Positions 47,163 to 56,952 of a stretch of DNA of 64,000 nt are shown in pieces; the first letter of the stretch is position 1; every line of letters begins with the position of its first letter. The notes below the pieces were generated by a model. That model did not search any database. It was not told the origin of the DNA and saw nothing but the letters and a program-made list of their open reading frames with translations. This stretch comes from Thermotogota bacterium (GTDB lineage Bacteria; Thermotogota; Thermotogae; Petrotogales; Petrotogaceae): positions 1 through 64,000 of the forward strand of contig JAKOZG010000013.1 in NCBI GenBank assembly GCA_029780115.1, in the 5' to 3' direction. Both the position numbers and the translations under genes were made by a program.

Positions 47163-48524
47163 ATGCAAAATAAGAATTTTACCAGTCAAGATGAAATAAA
47201 TCTAGTCGTAGAAAAACTTGTCTATGGTGGGTACGGGTTGGCTAAATATGAGGGAAAGGTTTATTTAATAGAAAATTCATATCCAGGCGATTTCTTAAAA
47301 GTTACCCCTACCAAAATAACAAAAAATTTAGTATTCGCCAAACCCATTGAGATCATCGTCCCCTCTAACTATCGCACTTCTTCGAAGTGTAAACATTTTC
47401 CGCAATGTGGAGGATGTCAGTGGCTTGATTGCAAGTATGAATATCAAATGGATGCAAAAACTAATATTGTCAAAGAACAATTATCAAGAATAGGTAAAAT
47501 AGATGATTCTTTCGTCAAAAATATCATAAAAAGTGATATAATTTGGGAGTATAGAAATAGAATGGAGTTTACTTTTCAAAATGATCAAGAGCCAAAACTT
47601 GGTCTAAAAGAGAAAAATTCTAATAATGTTGTGGATATTTACTCTTGTCCTATTTCTCCTAAAGAGTTCGATAGTATCAAAAATAATTTCAGAGATCTGG
47701 TACAAAAACTTAATATAAAGATTTATGATAAAAAAAATAAAACTGGTATATTAAAACATTTAGTACTACGGAAAACTTTCTATTCTAATCAACTTATGGT
47801 AATAATTGTTACACATACAGAATACTTACCTTTTGAAAAAGAAATAAAAGATCATTTTAGAAAAAATCACTTGATAAACTCATTAATTCACGTGATGAAT
47901 AGTTCTGATAAAATAGTCTTAAGAGGACCTTATAGAACCTTGTTAGGAGAAGGAGTAATTGAAGAAGAGTTCGATGGCTTTAGGTTTCAAATTCCTCCCA
48001 CCTCTTTTTTCCAGAATAACTACAATGTAACAAAAAAAATGTTGAGACACATCTTAGACTATTTCAAAAACAATTCTAAAAGAACAGATACTCTTTTAGA
48101 TCTTTATAGTGGAGTAGGACTTTTTTCTGTTTACTTTGCACCTATCTTTAAATTTGTAGAATCAGTTGAAAGTTCTAAAGTTTCTGCAAAAGCCTCAATT
48201 TCAAATGCTAATATAAATTCAATAAAAAATATAAAAGTTACACAAGAGTTGGTGAAAAACTTTCTATCCAACAATAAGACAAAAAAATTCGATTATGTAA
48301 TAATTGACCCTCCACGAGCCGGTTTAAATGAGGAAGAAATTGAAATGATTTCAAATATCACAGAAAAAGCTGCAATTTATGTTTCTTGTGATCCTTCTAC
48401 ACTTGCTAGAGATCTAAATATTTTTATAACAAAAAACTTTAATTTAGTTTCCGTTCAACCATTTGATATGTTCCCTAATACTTACCACATAGAAAATGTA
48501 GTTATTTTGGAGAAAAAACATTGA
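47163..48524 (+). CDS. RlmD/TrmA-family RNA (uracil-5-)-methyltransferase
   Basis: This 453-residue methyltransferase has an N-terminal TRAM domain (VVEKLVYGGYGLAKYEGKVY), an iron-sulfur site CKHFPQCGGC, an AdoMet domain with LLDLYSGVGLFS, IIDPPRAGLN and the catalytic cysteine in YVSCDPSTLARD. Family members methylate U1939 or U747 of 23S rRNA or U54 of tRNA; the domain build fits RlmD/RumA best. Its stop is 16 bases from the aminotransferase start. Confidence 0.9.
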   Translation: MQNKNFTSQDEINLVVEKLVYGGYGLAKYEGKVYLIENSYPGDFLKVTPTKITKNLVFAKPIEIIVPSNYRTSSKCKHFPQCGGCQWLDCKYEYQMDAKTNIVKEQLSRIGKIDDSFVKNIIKSDIIWEYRNRMEFTFQNDQEPKLGLKEKNSNNVVDIYSCPISPKEFDSIKNNFRDLVQKLNIKIYDKKNKTGILKHLVLRKTFYSNQLMVIIVTHTEYLPFEKEIKDHFRKNHLINSLIHVMNSSDKIVLRGPYRTLLGEGVIEEEFDGFRFQIPPTSFFQNNYNVTKKMLRHILDYFKNNSKRTDTLLDLYSGVGLFSVYFAPIFKFVESVESSKVSAKASISNANINSIKNIKVTQELVKNFLSNNKTKKFDYVIIDPPRAGLNEEEIEMISNITEKAAIYVSCDPSTLARDLNIFITKNFNLVSVQPFDMFPNTYHIENVVILEKKH

Positions 48525-48540
48525 GAGAGGTGGAGAAAAG

Positions 48541-49704
48541 TTGTTTCTTTCCGGGAGAATTGCTTCTTTGGAATTATCAAAGACGATGGAGTTAAATTCA
48601 AGAGCTTTAGAGTTACAAAATACGGGAAAAAGAGTCGTAAGACTAACTGCAGGAGAACCAGACATCAGAACACCGGATCCAATAATAGAAGCTGCCTACT
48701 TAGCGATGAAAAGTGGCAAAACTAAGTACACTGATAATAGGGGTATCTTAGAATTAAGAAAGAAGATCTCAAAATACGTAAACGAGAAATACCAGGCAAA
48801 TTACAACGAAAACAATGTAATAGTAACCAATGGCGGTAAGCAAGCAATTTTCAATGCCTTATTTTCTATTATTAATCCAGGAGACGAAATAATCATTTTT
48901 GATCCTTCTTGGGTTAGCTACGATTCTCAAATCAGAATGCTCGAAGGAGTTCCTGTTCATGTTAAAAGTTATGAAGAAAATGGATTCTTACCTCTTGAGG
49001 AAGACTTAGAAAAGGCAATAACTAATAAAACCAAAGCGATAATAATAAATTCACCAAACAATCCTACTGGAATCGTCTATCCAAAAGAATTTTTAGATGT
49101 AGTAACTTCTTTATCTATCAAAAATAATCTTTTGATTATTAGTGATGAAGTTTATGATTGCTTACTATATGACAATACTTATACTTCAATGTGCACCTTT
49201 CAAGAAATTAAAAATAGATTAATTGTAGTTAATAGTTTTTCTAAGGCATGGTCAATGACAGGCTGGAGAGTGGGATATGCTCTAGCTCCTGAAGAAATTA
49301 TTGATCAAATGGCCAAAATTCAATCTCATTCTACTTCAAATGTTAATACACCTTCACAATATGCTGCACTAAAGGCCTTAGAGGTGGATAATTCTTTTAT
49401 GGTAGAGGAATTTAAAAAAAGAAGAGATTTTCTCTTTGAAGAATTTAAAAAATTAAACTTAAAATTTGTAAAACCTCAGGGTGCATTTTACTATTTTATA
49501 AACATCTCTGAATTCGGTTTAAGTGACATAGAATTCTGCGACAGGTTATTAGAGTATGGATTAGCTGTTGTTCCCGGATCGGCTTTCTATACAGACGGAT
49601 ATATAAGACTATCTTTTGCAGCTTCTTTTAATGAATTAGTCGAAGCAACAAAAATATTAAAAAGCTTTCTAAAAGATAGGAGACATGTCTTCAATGAAAA
49701 TTGA
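48541..49704 (+). CDS. Class I aminotransferase (aspartate aminotransferase type)
   Basis: This 387-residue PLP enzyme has NSPNNPTG, ISDEVYD and the PLP lysine in NSFSKAWSMTGWRVGY. The N-terminus LTAGEPDIRTPDP is typical of the thermophile aspartate/aromatic aminotransferases. It probably moves amino groups between aspartate (or another amino acid) and 2-oxoglutarate. TTG start after GAGGTGGAG. It overlaps the next gene. Confidence 0.92.
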   Translation: MFLSGRIASLELSKTMELNSRALELQNTGKRVVRLTAGEPDIRTPDPIIEAAYLAMKSGKTKYTDNRGILELRKKISKYVNEKYQANYNENNVIVTNGGKQAIFNALFSIINPGDEIIIFDPSWVSYDSQIRMLEGVPVHVKSYEENGFLPLEEDLEKAITNKTKAIIINSPNNPTGIVYPKEFLDVVTSLSIKNNLLIISDEVYDCLLYDNTYTSMCTFQEIKNRLIVVNSFSKAWSMTGWRVGYALAPEEIIDQMAKIQSHSTSNVNTPSQYAALKALEVDNSFMVEEFKKRRDFLFEEFKKLNLKFVKPQGAFYYFINISEFGLSDIEFCDRLLEYGLAVVPGSAFYTDGYIRLSFAASFNELVEATKILKSFLKDRRHVFNEN

Positions 49705-51046
49705 TTTACTCGTTGCTGAGATTGGTAGTACTACCACTGCATTAACTGCTTTTCAATTCAAAGGAAATGATGTAACAATATTGGCTCAAAGTGAATGCGA
49801 AACCACAATCTCTGAAGGAGATGTAACAATTGGTATAGAAAAGGCGTTGAGTGGTTTAGCTGATAAACTAGGAGAAAAAATTCAATGGGAAAAGTTTTTA
49901 GCAACTTCTTCAGCAGCAGGAGGTCTTACCGTTACAGTTCACGGACTAGTTTATGACATGACAGTAAAAGCTGCTCAAGAAGCCTCTTTGGGTGCCGGAG
50001 CTATTATAAAGTATGTAACTGCGGGAAGATTACGTGAAAGTCAGTTAACACAAATTAAAAAAATAAATCCAAAATTAATCATATTATCAGGAGGAGTGGA
50101 TTACGGGGAAGAAGAAATAGTAATGGAAAACGCAAAACTTCTGGCTAGTTTACCCCTTAACGCTCCAGTTATTTATGCAGGAAACTGTGCAATACAAGAA
50201 GAAATAAAAGAGATATTTGAAAATCAAAACAAAAAAATAATAATAACAGAAAATGTTTATCCTAAGGTTGATCAATTAAATGTAGAACCTGCTAGGAAAG
50301 TCATACAAGAAGTATTCTCTAAACATATAACTAACGCACCTGGTATGGAAAAGATCTACGATATAGTTGATGAAGAAATAATCCCAACCCCTGCTGCCGT
50401 TGTACGTACTACCGAACTTTTAAGCATATTATATGAAGACGTAATGACGATCGATATTGGTGGAGCCACTACAGATATTGTTTCAGTAACTGACGGATCA
50501 CCTGAAATACAAAAAATTTTAGTTTCGCCAGAACCAAGAACAAAGAGAACAGTAGATGGAGATCTAGGTATCTATATAAATGCAGCCCATGTTATTGAAT
50601 TGATGGATAAAGAAGACATTGAACAATATTTTAGAAATTATGATGAATTATTAAAAAATCTTTCACCATTTCCAAGTAATGATATTGAAGAAAAGTTTTT
50701 TGCTTTTTTATCAAAACATTGTCTCTTAACATCTATCAAAAGACACGCAGGAAAAATCAATTATATTTACACACCTTTGGGAAGGCAAAAAATAGCTCAA
50801 GGAAAAGATTTAACTGCTGTAAAAGTACTATTTGGAACTGGTGGTATATTATCCCGCTCAAAATATCGAAAACATATCATGGAGAGTTTTTTATATCATA
50901 AATTTTCAGAAGACCTACTACTGCCATCCAAAGAAGTAAGAATTGCATACGATAAAAACTATATATTTGCAAACATTGGTATAATTGGAAAATACTACAA
51001 AGATATAGCTTTTTCCTTATTAAACAACGATGTGGAATTTCTATAA
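49694..51046 (+). CDS. MutL/GlmL-like ASKHA-fold protein
   Basis: This roughly 450-residue protein resembles GlmL/MutL, the ATP-dependent factor tied to adenosylcobalamin mutases: VAEIGSTTTALTAF at the N-terminus and DIGGATTDIVSV near residue 255 are ASKHA nucleotide-binding motifs. No mutase gene (glmES, ornithine or lysine mutase) is in the window. I prefer ATG 49694, since ATG 49685 sits only two bases from the GGAG; both overlap the end of the aminotransferase gene. Confidence 0.8.
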   Translation: MKIDLLVAEIGSTTTALTAFQFKGNDVTILAQSECETTISEGDVTIGIEKALSGLADKLGEKIQWEKFLATSSAAGGLTVTVHGLVYDMTVKAAQEASLGAGAIIKYVTAGRLRESQLTQIKKINPKLIILSGGVDYGEEEIVMENAKLLASLPLNAPVIYAGNCAIQEEIKEIFENQNKKIIITENVYPKVDQLNVEPARKVIQEVFSKHITNAPGMEKIYDIVDEEIIPTPAAVVRTTELLSILYEDVMTIDIGGATTDIVSVTDGSPEIQKILVSPEPRTKRTVDGDLGIYINAAHVIELMDKEDIEQYFRNYDELLKNLSPFPSNDIEEKFFAFLSKHCLLTSIKRHAGKINYIYTPLGRQKIAQGKDLTAVKVLFGTGGILSRSKYRKHIMESFLYHKFSEDLLLPSKEVRIAYDKNYIFANIGIIGKYYKDIAFSLLNNDVEFL

Positions 51047-51060
51047 ATGGGAGTGATAAC

Positions 51061-51924
51061 GTGATTAAACTTGGTGCTCATATGAAGATATCCAAAGGAT
51101 TTAAAAAAGTTCCAGAAGATACAGTTAATATAGGTGGAAACACGTTTCAAATATTCACCCATTCGCCTCGAACATGGAATATGAAGCAACCTAGCGAAAG
51201 AGAAGTAGACGAATTCAAACTAAACATGAACAAATTTAACATAGATTTTGAAGATGTTTTAGTACATTCTAGTTATTTGATTAATTTGGCATCTCCTAAA
51301 GATGATATATGGGAAAAATCTATCAATACAATGGTTGAAGAAATAAAAGCAACTGACAAGTTAGGTATTTTTTACTACAATTTTCACCCAGGGAGTCATT
51401 TAGGAATGGGTGAAGAGTTTGGAATTGAGAAAATCATTGAAGCATTAGACATCATTTTTAAGGAATTAGTACACACAAAAGTGACAGTTCTGCTTGAAAA
51501 TGTTGCAAAAAAAGGTGGCAATATAGGATACAGCATGGAACAGTTAGGAGCGATTATAAATGCTTCTGAATTCAAGAATAGATTAGGTATAACCTTTGAT
51601 ACTTGTCACGGTTTTGATTCAAATTATGACATAAGAAACAAAGAAGGAGTTTTAAAGTTATTCGACGATATCGAAAAAAATGTTGGACTTGAAAAACTGA
51701 AAATGATTCACTTAAATGATTCAAAATATGATTTGGGAGCGGGTAAAGATCGTCATGAATTCATTGGAAAAGGTTATATAGGAACAAAGGGATTTGCAAA
51801 TTTTCTTTCCTTTGATGAAGTTTGTAAACTCCCCTTATTGTTAGAAACTCCTGGAGACGATGAAGAGCATGCGGAGGATATTAAAGTAGTCAAAGAAATT
51901 CTAAAAAATATTGGAAAACTCTAA
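51061..51924 (+). CDS. nfo: Endonuclease IV
   Basis: This 287-residue enzyme nicks DNA at abasic sites. The zinc-binding stretches are present: NFHPGSHLG, LLENVAKKGGNIG, FDTCHGFDSNYD, HLNDSKYDLGAGKDRHEFIG and LETPGDDEEH. Length is typical. It starts with GTG 51061, after GGGAGTGATAAC. Together with udg (11604) and polX (23018) it makes a basic base-excision set. The converging tRNA-Val follows within ten bases. Confidence 0.97.
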   Translation: MIKLGAHMKISKGFKKVPEDTVNIGGNTFQIFTHSPRTWNMKQPSEREVDEFKLNMNKFNIDFEDVLVHSSYLINLASPKDDIWEKSINTMVEEIKATDKLGIFYYNFHPGSHLGMGEEFGIEKIIEALDIIFKELVHTKVTVLLENVAKKGGNIGYSMEQLGAIINASEFKNRLGITFDTCHGFDSNYDIRNKEGVLKLFDDIEKNVGLEKLKMIHLNDSKYDLGAGKDRHEFIGKGYIGTKGFANFLSFDEVCKLPLLLETPGDDEEHAEDIKVVKEILKNIGKL

Positions 51925-51930
51925 CAGAAG

Positions 51931-52005
51931 TGGTGGGCGCTGTAGGATTCGAACCTACGACCTTCTGCGCGTGAAGCAGACGCTCTCCCACTGAGCTAAG
52001 CGCCC
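51931..52005 (-). tRNA. tRNA-Val (anticodon CAC)
   Basis: On the minus strand, acceptor GGGCGCT pairs with AGCGCCC, the anticodon stem TCTGC/GCAGA holds loop TTCACGC with anticodon CAC, and the T-arm is GTAGG/CCTAC. CCA is encoded. It reads GUG valine codons. Confidence 0.97.
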
Positions 52006-52026
52006 TATTAAAATCATCTTTTAAAG

Positions 52027-52055
52027 ATTATATAATTTTATTTTTTAATTGTCAA
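52027..52055 (-). promoter_or_regulatory. Promoter of tRNA-Val
   Basis: On the minus strand TTGACA (plus 52050-52055) and TATAAT (plus 52027-52032) are exactly 17 bases apart, a near-perfect sigma-A promoter 21 bases before the tRNA. The stretch 52056-52248 toward ribF holds nothing else recognised. Confidence 0.85.
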
Positions 52056-52248
52056 GTAGACCATACCTATTTAAAGCATTTTTAATAATCAATTTGACTA
52101 GTTCTTTATGTTTCCTTTTGTATTTTCAGTAGTTCCTACATTTTTTAATTTTCTCTATTTAGAAAATATTTGTCTCTTGATTTCTCTTTAACAATAGCTA
52201 TTTAAAAATCCTATTCAATTTAAACCTTCTTAATGTATAACAAATACA

Positions 52249-53160
52249 TTAACTAAGACTTTTTATATTTCCATAACTTTTTGCTATTATTTCCCTAGCT
52301 CTGTCTTCGTCTCTTATCATTGCATTAACAAGTTCTTTCTCATTTTCAAATTTTTTCTCTTCCCGTAAGAAATCTAAAACCTCTAAAATAATATATTCAT
52401 CATATAAATTACCAAAAAAATCGAGAAAATATACTTCAACTTTTGGTTCTTTGTTAGGTTCATGAATAGTCGGCCTGACCCCTACATTCATTAAACCCCA
52501 CAAACTTCCTTTTTCCCCAAGGATCTTACCCCTTACTAAATAAACTCCGAACTTTGGGAAAATAATCTGTTCTCTGTATAAGGTATTAATATTTGCAGTA
52601 GGGAAACCTAATTTAAAACCCATACGCTTATCTTGATATACAGGACCTTCCAAAGTCCAAAACCTATTTAGCATATCATTGGCACTTTTCACATTCCCGT
52701 TTTTTAGCTCTTTTTTTATTGCCGAAGAACTAATCCTGGTACCATCTTTCGTATAATCTTTCAATACCTTTACATTTAAACCTTTAGCTTTACCAACTGA
52801 TTGTAAATAACCTACATTGCCCAAAGCGCTTTTGCCAAAAGTAAAATCCTCACCACAAACTATGGCTCCCACACCCATATTAATCAATTTATTCAAATAC
52901 TCCTCATGCGAAATTCCCCAAACTTCTTCCATATCTTTTACAATAACTTCAAATCCCATGCTTTCGCAGATTTCTTTTCTTCTCCAACTGGGTAAAATTA
53001 ACCCTTCGAAGGAGCTTCCTAGAATTTTTTCCGCTGGATATCTAAACATCAAAACTAACGGAATGAAGTTCATTTTTTTTGCTACTTCTAAAGTATTATC
53101 TAGAATGTATTGATGGCCTTTGTGCACCCCATCAAATACCCCAATTGTTAAAGCATACAA
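52249..53160 (-). CDS. ribF: Bifunctional riboflavin kinase / FAD synthetase
   Basis: This 303-residue enzyme makes FMN and FAD. The N-terminal nucleotidyltransferase domain shows GVFDGVHKGHQYIL (near residue 7) and ISSSAIKKELKNG; the C-terminal kinase domain has GFKLGFPTANI. TTG start at 53160 with GAGGTGA seven bases upstream, inside the end of truB. It is the last gene of rbfA-truB-ribF. Confidence 0.96.
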   Translation of the reverse strand: MYALTIGVFDGVHKGHQYILDNTLEVAKKMNFIPLVLMFRYPAEKILGSSFEGLILPSWRRKEICESMGFEVIVKDMEEVWGISHEEYLNKLINMGVGAIVCGEDFTFGKSALGNVGYLQSVGKAKGLNVKVLKDYTKDGTRISSSAIKKELKNGNVKSANDMLNRFWTLEGPVYQDKRMGFKLGFPTANINTLYREQIIFPKFGVYLVRGKILGEKGSLWGLMNVGVRPTIHEPNKEPKVEVYFLDFFGNLYDEYIILEVLDFLREEKKFENEKELVNAMIRDEDRAREIIAKSYGNIKSLS

Positions 53161-53162
53161 TT

Positions 53163-54080
53163 TTAAGTCACCTCGTATAAATTTTTGTAAATCTTTACTA
53201 TACGATCATTCCTCTCAGGCATCTTAAGAAGAGTGGTCAAAAATTTAGATCTTCTTTCTGCTATTCCTATACTTATGAATTCTCTCTCTTCATTGTATAT
53301 TTTAACATAATCTCCTTTTTCAAAATCAGAGTACTCAATGATATTTGATTTATAAATTTGTTGACCTTTTAAAACTTTATCTCCATTGTTTACCACTACA
53401 TATGGGAAATCAATACTATCGTCTAGAGATATCAATTTATCATATGATACCTCTTCCAAGCTTATTGCCTCATCTAAGGTAAATTTTCCACTCTTTAATC
53501 TGCAAAGCTCAACTGTGACAGCACCACATCCTAATTTATAGCCAATATCCATTATCAAAGATCTTATATAAGTTCCAGGACCAACTTCAACTACAAAACT
53601 GAATTCTGTGCCCTCCTGTTTGAAATTTGAAATACTATAAATTTGAACTTTCCTAGGTGGCAAATTGATTATTTTACCCTCTCTTGCATACTCATATAAA
53701 CGTTTTCCCTTATATTTTTTTGCAGAATAAGCAGGGGGAACTTGAAGATACTCCTCTATAAAGGAAAACACAACTTCTTTGAGTGCATCAATATGCTCTT
53801 TGGTAACTTCATTTACCTCTCTTATTTCACTCTCAAGATCAAAAGTTTCAGTAATAATCCCTAGTTTCGCCTTTACATAATAAATTTTTCTATCATTGAA
53901 AAAAAACTCAAGTAACTTGGTCCCTTTATTTACCCCTAAAACAAGAACACCTGTTGCAAACGGATCAAGTGTTCCCGCATGACCTACCTTTTTTGTCTGT
54001 AATATATATCTCACCTTTTCAACTACTCCATGAGATGTTATTCCCTTAGGTTTATTAATTACTATTATCCCGCTTTTCAT
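53163..54080 (-). CDS. truB: tRNA pseudouridine-55 synthase
   Basis: This 305-residue enzyme makes pseudouridine 55 in the tRNA T-loop. The start INKPKGITSHGVVEKVR, the catalytic aspartate in AGTLDPFATGVL and the IRSLIMDIGYKLG motif are present, followed by a PUA-type C-terminal domain (GDKVLKGQQI, YVKIYNEER). The ATG overlaps the rbfA stop (TAATG). Confidence 0.97.
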   Translation of the reverse strand: MKSGIIVINKPKGITSHGVVEKVRYILQTKKVGHAGTLDPFATGVLVLGVNKGTKLLEFFFNDRKIYYVKAKLGIITETFDLESEIREVNEVTKEHIDALKEVVFSFIEEYLQVPPAYSAKKYKGKRLYEYAREGKIINLPPRKVQIYSISNFKQEGTEFSFVVEVGPGTYIRSLIMDIGYKLGCGAVTVELCRLKSGKFTLDEAISLEEVSYDKLISLDDSIDFPYVVVNNGDKVLKGQQIYKSNIIEYSDFEKGDYVKIYNEEREFISIGIAERRSKFLTTLLKMPERNDRIVKIYKNLYEVT

Positions 54081-54454
54081 TAATCATCCTCGTTTGATTC
54101 ATCGTCTTCAGGTTGATTTTCTTGCAATTCTTCTAATAACTTATTAATTCTAATACTAGCTTCAATACCCTCATCCTTGTGAAACCGAACTTCAGGCGCT
54201 TTATATATATGCATATTCTTTGCAATTAACGTTCTAAACATACCTTTTGCATTATTTAAAATTTCTACAATTGTATCAATATCTTCATCCAAAGAAGATA
54301 CATAGACATCTAAATATGATTTATCTCCCGACAATTTTACAAAGTTTATATTTATCATTTTATCCTTGATTCGAGGATCTTTCAATTCAGAAAAACCTTT
54401 CATGATAATCTTCTTCATTTCTGATTCAAGCATTTCTTTTTTATAATGAGCCAT
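54080..54454 (-). CDS. rbfA: Ribosome-binding factor A
   Basis: This 124-residue KH-fold protein helps mature the 30S subunit. SELKDPRIKD and VRFHKDEGIEASIRINKLLEEL are characteristic. Start ATG 54454 follows TAGGAGGCAA. It opens the rbfA-truB-ribF operon. Confidence 0.95.
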   Translation of the reverse strand: MAHYKKEMLESEMKKIIMKGFSELKDPRIKDKMININFVKLSGDKSYLDVYVSSLDEDIDTIVEILNNAKGMFRTLIAKNMHIYKAPEVRFHKDEGIEASIRINKLLEELQENQPEDDESNEDD

Positions 54455-54589
54455 TTTAGTTGCCTCCTAACAATTATTTTGAAAATCATATAACTCTCTG
54501 TTGAATCTATTATAGAATTCTTTTTTGTTAAAGGATTCGATGTATTAATACTTTATCAAACCGCTATTTATTGTATTTATCATTTAACT

Positions 54590-54660
54590 TAAATAAATCT
54601 TACGAGGCGTGGCCCGCAGGCCTTGAACCCAATTAAATTTAAGAACTTCGACTCTAAAAC
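54590..54660. repeat. Possible short dispersed repeat upstream of the rbfA operon
   Basis: ACGAGGCGTGG and GGCCTTGAACCCAATTAAAT lie between two minus-strand genes. The second part resembles about 36901-36919. GGCCCGCAGGCC inside it is a local palindrome. No gene is seen between 54455 and 54666. Confidence 0.35.
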
Positions 54661-54666
54661 ATTAAC

Positions 54667-55530
54667 TTAAATATCTTTCATGTAAATAAATTCCTGAGAT
54701 TTTTCTATAGTCCTTTTTAGGTCCTCTAAATAACTGTCATATTTATAATAATTCATTCCTAAATAGTTCCAGACTTCTGGCTCAGCAACAGGTATATTAT
54801 AACACCCTGAAAAACCATAAAAAAGTAAATTAATCGTTACGTTTGCTAAATTCACAATGTATAAAATCTTTCTATTATTTTCATTCTTTAAATTAACTGG
54901 ATCATTATGAAAAGCAACGGTATCAATTACAATCTCTGACATATTCCAGCTTTCGAACAATATTTTACCAAGTTGTTGATGACTGATAACTGATAAAAGC
55001 TGTTCCGCCTCAAAGAAAGATATCTTTTCATGCTGAGCAACCTTAACAACCATCTCAAAAATTTCTGGCATAATATGAGCCGTAACTATTTTTCCCAAAT
55101 CATGTAAAATACCACACATAAAAGCCTCTTCTTTATCAGGAAAATTAATATATTTTGCCAAAAGCTCTGAAGCAATTCCAGTAGTTATTAAATGTTGCCA
55201 AAAATTATAAGTGTTAAAAAAAGGAAATTCCTTGTCGAAGTAATTTTCAACAGTAAAAATACTTAAAGCCAAATTCCTAACTGTTTTTAGTCCAAGTAAG
55301 TTAACAGCCTGACTTAATTTTGTAATTCTTTTAGGTAAAGAATAATAAGCAGAGTTAGCAAGTTTTAAAATCTTTGCTGTTAAGGTAGGAGATTGAGATA
55401 TCGAAGTTATTAGCTCTTTCATATCTGCCTCAGAATCCAAAGATATAGAAATAATGTTTTGTACTAAAAACTCAGGCGTAGGTAACTCTTTAATCTTATT
55501 GGTAATTTCTTTTACATTATTTACTTCCAT
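54667..55530 (-). CDS. HDOD domain protein
   Basis: This 287-residue protein is an HDOD-type signalling domain over nearly its whole length: ELPTPEFLVQNIISI at the start, SPTLTAKILKLANSAYY and LGLKTVRNLALSIF, then CGILHDLGKIV with an intact HD pair. HDOD proteins often act with chemotaxis or motility signalling; here flgB-flgC-fliE lie just upstream on the same strand. The activity, if any, is unknown. Confidence 0.88.
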   Translation of the reverse strand: MEVNNVKEITNKIKELPTPEFLVQNIISISLDSEADMKELITSISQSPTLTAKILKLANSAYYSLPKRITKLSQAVNLLGLKTVRNLALSIFTVENYFDKEFPFFNTYNFWQHLITTGIASELLAKYINFPDKEEAFMCGILHDLGKIVTAHIMPEIFEMVVKVAQHEKISFFEAEQLLSVISHQQLGKILFESWNMSEIVIDTVAFHNDPVNLKNENNRKILYIVNLANVTINLLFYGFSGCYNIPVAEPEVWNYLGMNYYKYDSYLEDLKRTIEKSQEFIYMKDI

Positions 55531-55617
55531 AATGATTCCTCATCAACTAAAATTTCTTTATCATGATTGATAAAATTATAACAAATTATATTAAAATTAC
55601 ATAAAAAGTTTCTATTA

Positions 55618-55664
55618 AATAACAATAAAATAGTAAGGGTATTAAACCCTTATTTTATGTTATT
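55618..55664 (-). terminator. Probable terminator after fliE
   Basis: TAAGGG (55634-55639) and CCCTTA (55647-55652) form the core, and the stem continues with ATAAAA/TTTTAT and AATAA/TTATT with small bulges. The minus-strand side is T-rich. Confidence 0.5.
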
Positions 55665-55703
55665 ATTTATTCTTCAACAGCTAGCTTTTATCTTTTTATG
55701 ATT

Positions 55704-56003
55704 CTAAATTTGCATTCTCATTATTTCTTTGTAAGCTTCGACTATTCTATTTGTTACCTCTGCTGTTAACTTTAAAGAAAGTGAAGCTTTTTCTGCAGAT
55801 ATCATTACCTGGTGTATATCGGTTATTTTTCCTGAGGCATAGTCAGCAGCTACTTTATCTGCATTTTTTTGCAAAGAATTCACTTCTTCAATCGCTTCTT
55901 TTAGCATTTCAGAAAAATCTAATTTTTTAGTCTCTTGTTTCTGTTTCTCAACACTAATATTCTCTGTACCAATACCTGGTATTTTATTAATTCCATCAAC
56001 CAC
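55704..56003 (-). CDS. fliE: Flagellar hook-basal body protein FliE
   Basis: This 99-residue protein links the MS ring to the proximal rod. It is all-helical in its second half with KITDIHQVMISAEKASLSLKL and ends VEAYKEIMRMQI, the FliE signature. It is the third gene of flgB-flgC-fliE, 13 bases after flgC. Confidence 0.95.
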   Translation of the reverse strand: MVDGINKIPGIGTENISVEKQKQETKKLDFSEMLKEAIEEVNSLQKNADKVAADYASGKITDIHQVMISAEKASLSLKLTAEVTNRIVEAYKEIMRMQI

Positions 56004-56016
56004 GATTTTCTACCTC

Positions 56017-56439
56017 CTATCTTCCAATATTAAGCGCAGCATTGTACATACTTTTAGCAGCGCTTACGACAGCTGCATTCATTTCGTAAGCCCTTTGGGC
56101 AGAAATCATATCTACCATTTCCCTCAAAACATTAACATTAGGATAACTAACATACCCTTCTTCATTTGCATCTGGATGATTAGGATCGTAAACCATCCTG
56201 AAAGGGGAGGGATCATCTTCTATAGATACAACCTTGACCCCCGCTAAATCGGGTTCGTTTTTTAAACTCTTATTTACTGCCTCTTGAAATACTACAGCCT
56301 TCCTTCTGTATGGTCCACCTTCTTCTGTTCTTGTTGCATCTGAGTTTGCTAAATTTTGTGATATGACATTCAACCTGAATCTTTCGGCAGACATACCACT
56401 TGAGGCAATATTAAAAACCTTAAACAAACCCTCCATCAT
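56017..56439 (-). CDS. flgC: Flagellar basal-body rod protein FlgC
   Basis: This 140-residue rod protein has the conserved N-terminus NIASSGMSAERFRLNVISQNLANSD (residues about 10-34), YVSYPNVN and a C-terminal MISAQRAYEMNAAVVSAAK helix that packs with the N-terminal one. It overlaps the flgB end by four bases (ATGA). Confidence 0.97.
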   Translation of the reverse strand: MMEGLFKVFNIASSGMSAERFRLNVISQNLANSDATRTEEGGPYRRKAVVFQEAVNKSLKNEPDLAGVKVVSIEDDPSPFRMVYDPNHPDANEEGYVSYPNVNVLREMVDMISAQRAYEMNAAVVSAAKSMYNAALNIGR

Positions 56440-56837
56440 TTTCCACCCCTTATAACCGTATCATAGCGTTGAATTGCATAAGTCATTAATCTAGATAAAG
56501 TATTATACTTTAATGTATTTTCTATCAAATATACAAATTCCTTGTCTGGATCAACATTGTTACCGTCATCTCTTAGAGATTTAGAATCATCTTCTTTTAT
56601 ATCAGCTTGAATTATTTCTAAAGATGAGGTATTATTAATATGTCTATCATTATTTGTTTTCAAACTTAAAATGTCATTTTCGTTCAAACATTTCTGTAAT
56701 TCACTTTCAAAGTTTACATACTTTCTTTTGTAACCGGGAGTGTTATAATTAGATATATTTTGCGATATTACTGTTTGTCTTAAAGATAGAGCATCTAAAG
56801 TTTTTGGGATTAATCCAAAATTTATTTCATCAAACAT
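56436..56837 (-). CDS. flgB: Flagellar basal-body rod protein FlgB
   Basis: This 133-residue rod protein has LSLRQTVISQNISNYNTPGYKR near the N-terminus and NTLKYNTLSRLMTYAIQRYDTVIRG at the C-terminus. It begins the flgB-flgC-fliE set; later flagellar genes are not in the window, so the rest of the regulon is elsewhere. Confidence 0.96.
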   Translation of the reverse strand: MFDEINFGLIPKTLDALSLRQTVISQNISNYNTPGYKRKYVNFESELQKCLNENDILSLKTNNDRHINNTSSLEIIQADIKEDDSKSLRDDGNNVDPDKEFVYLIENTLKYNTLSRLMTYAIQRYDTVIRGGK

Positions 56838-56952
56838 ATTAAAACTTCCTTCCTTAAATTGTGTGTAACTTATTTATCTATTTTGTCTCTGGTATATTAT
56901 TCTATATAAATATGTTATTTTCCTAAAAATTCCCTTGCAAGGAGTTAAATTT

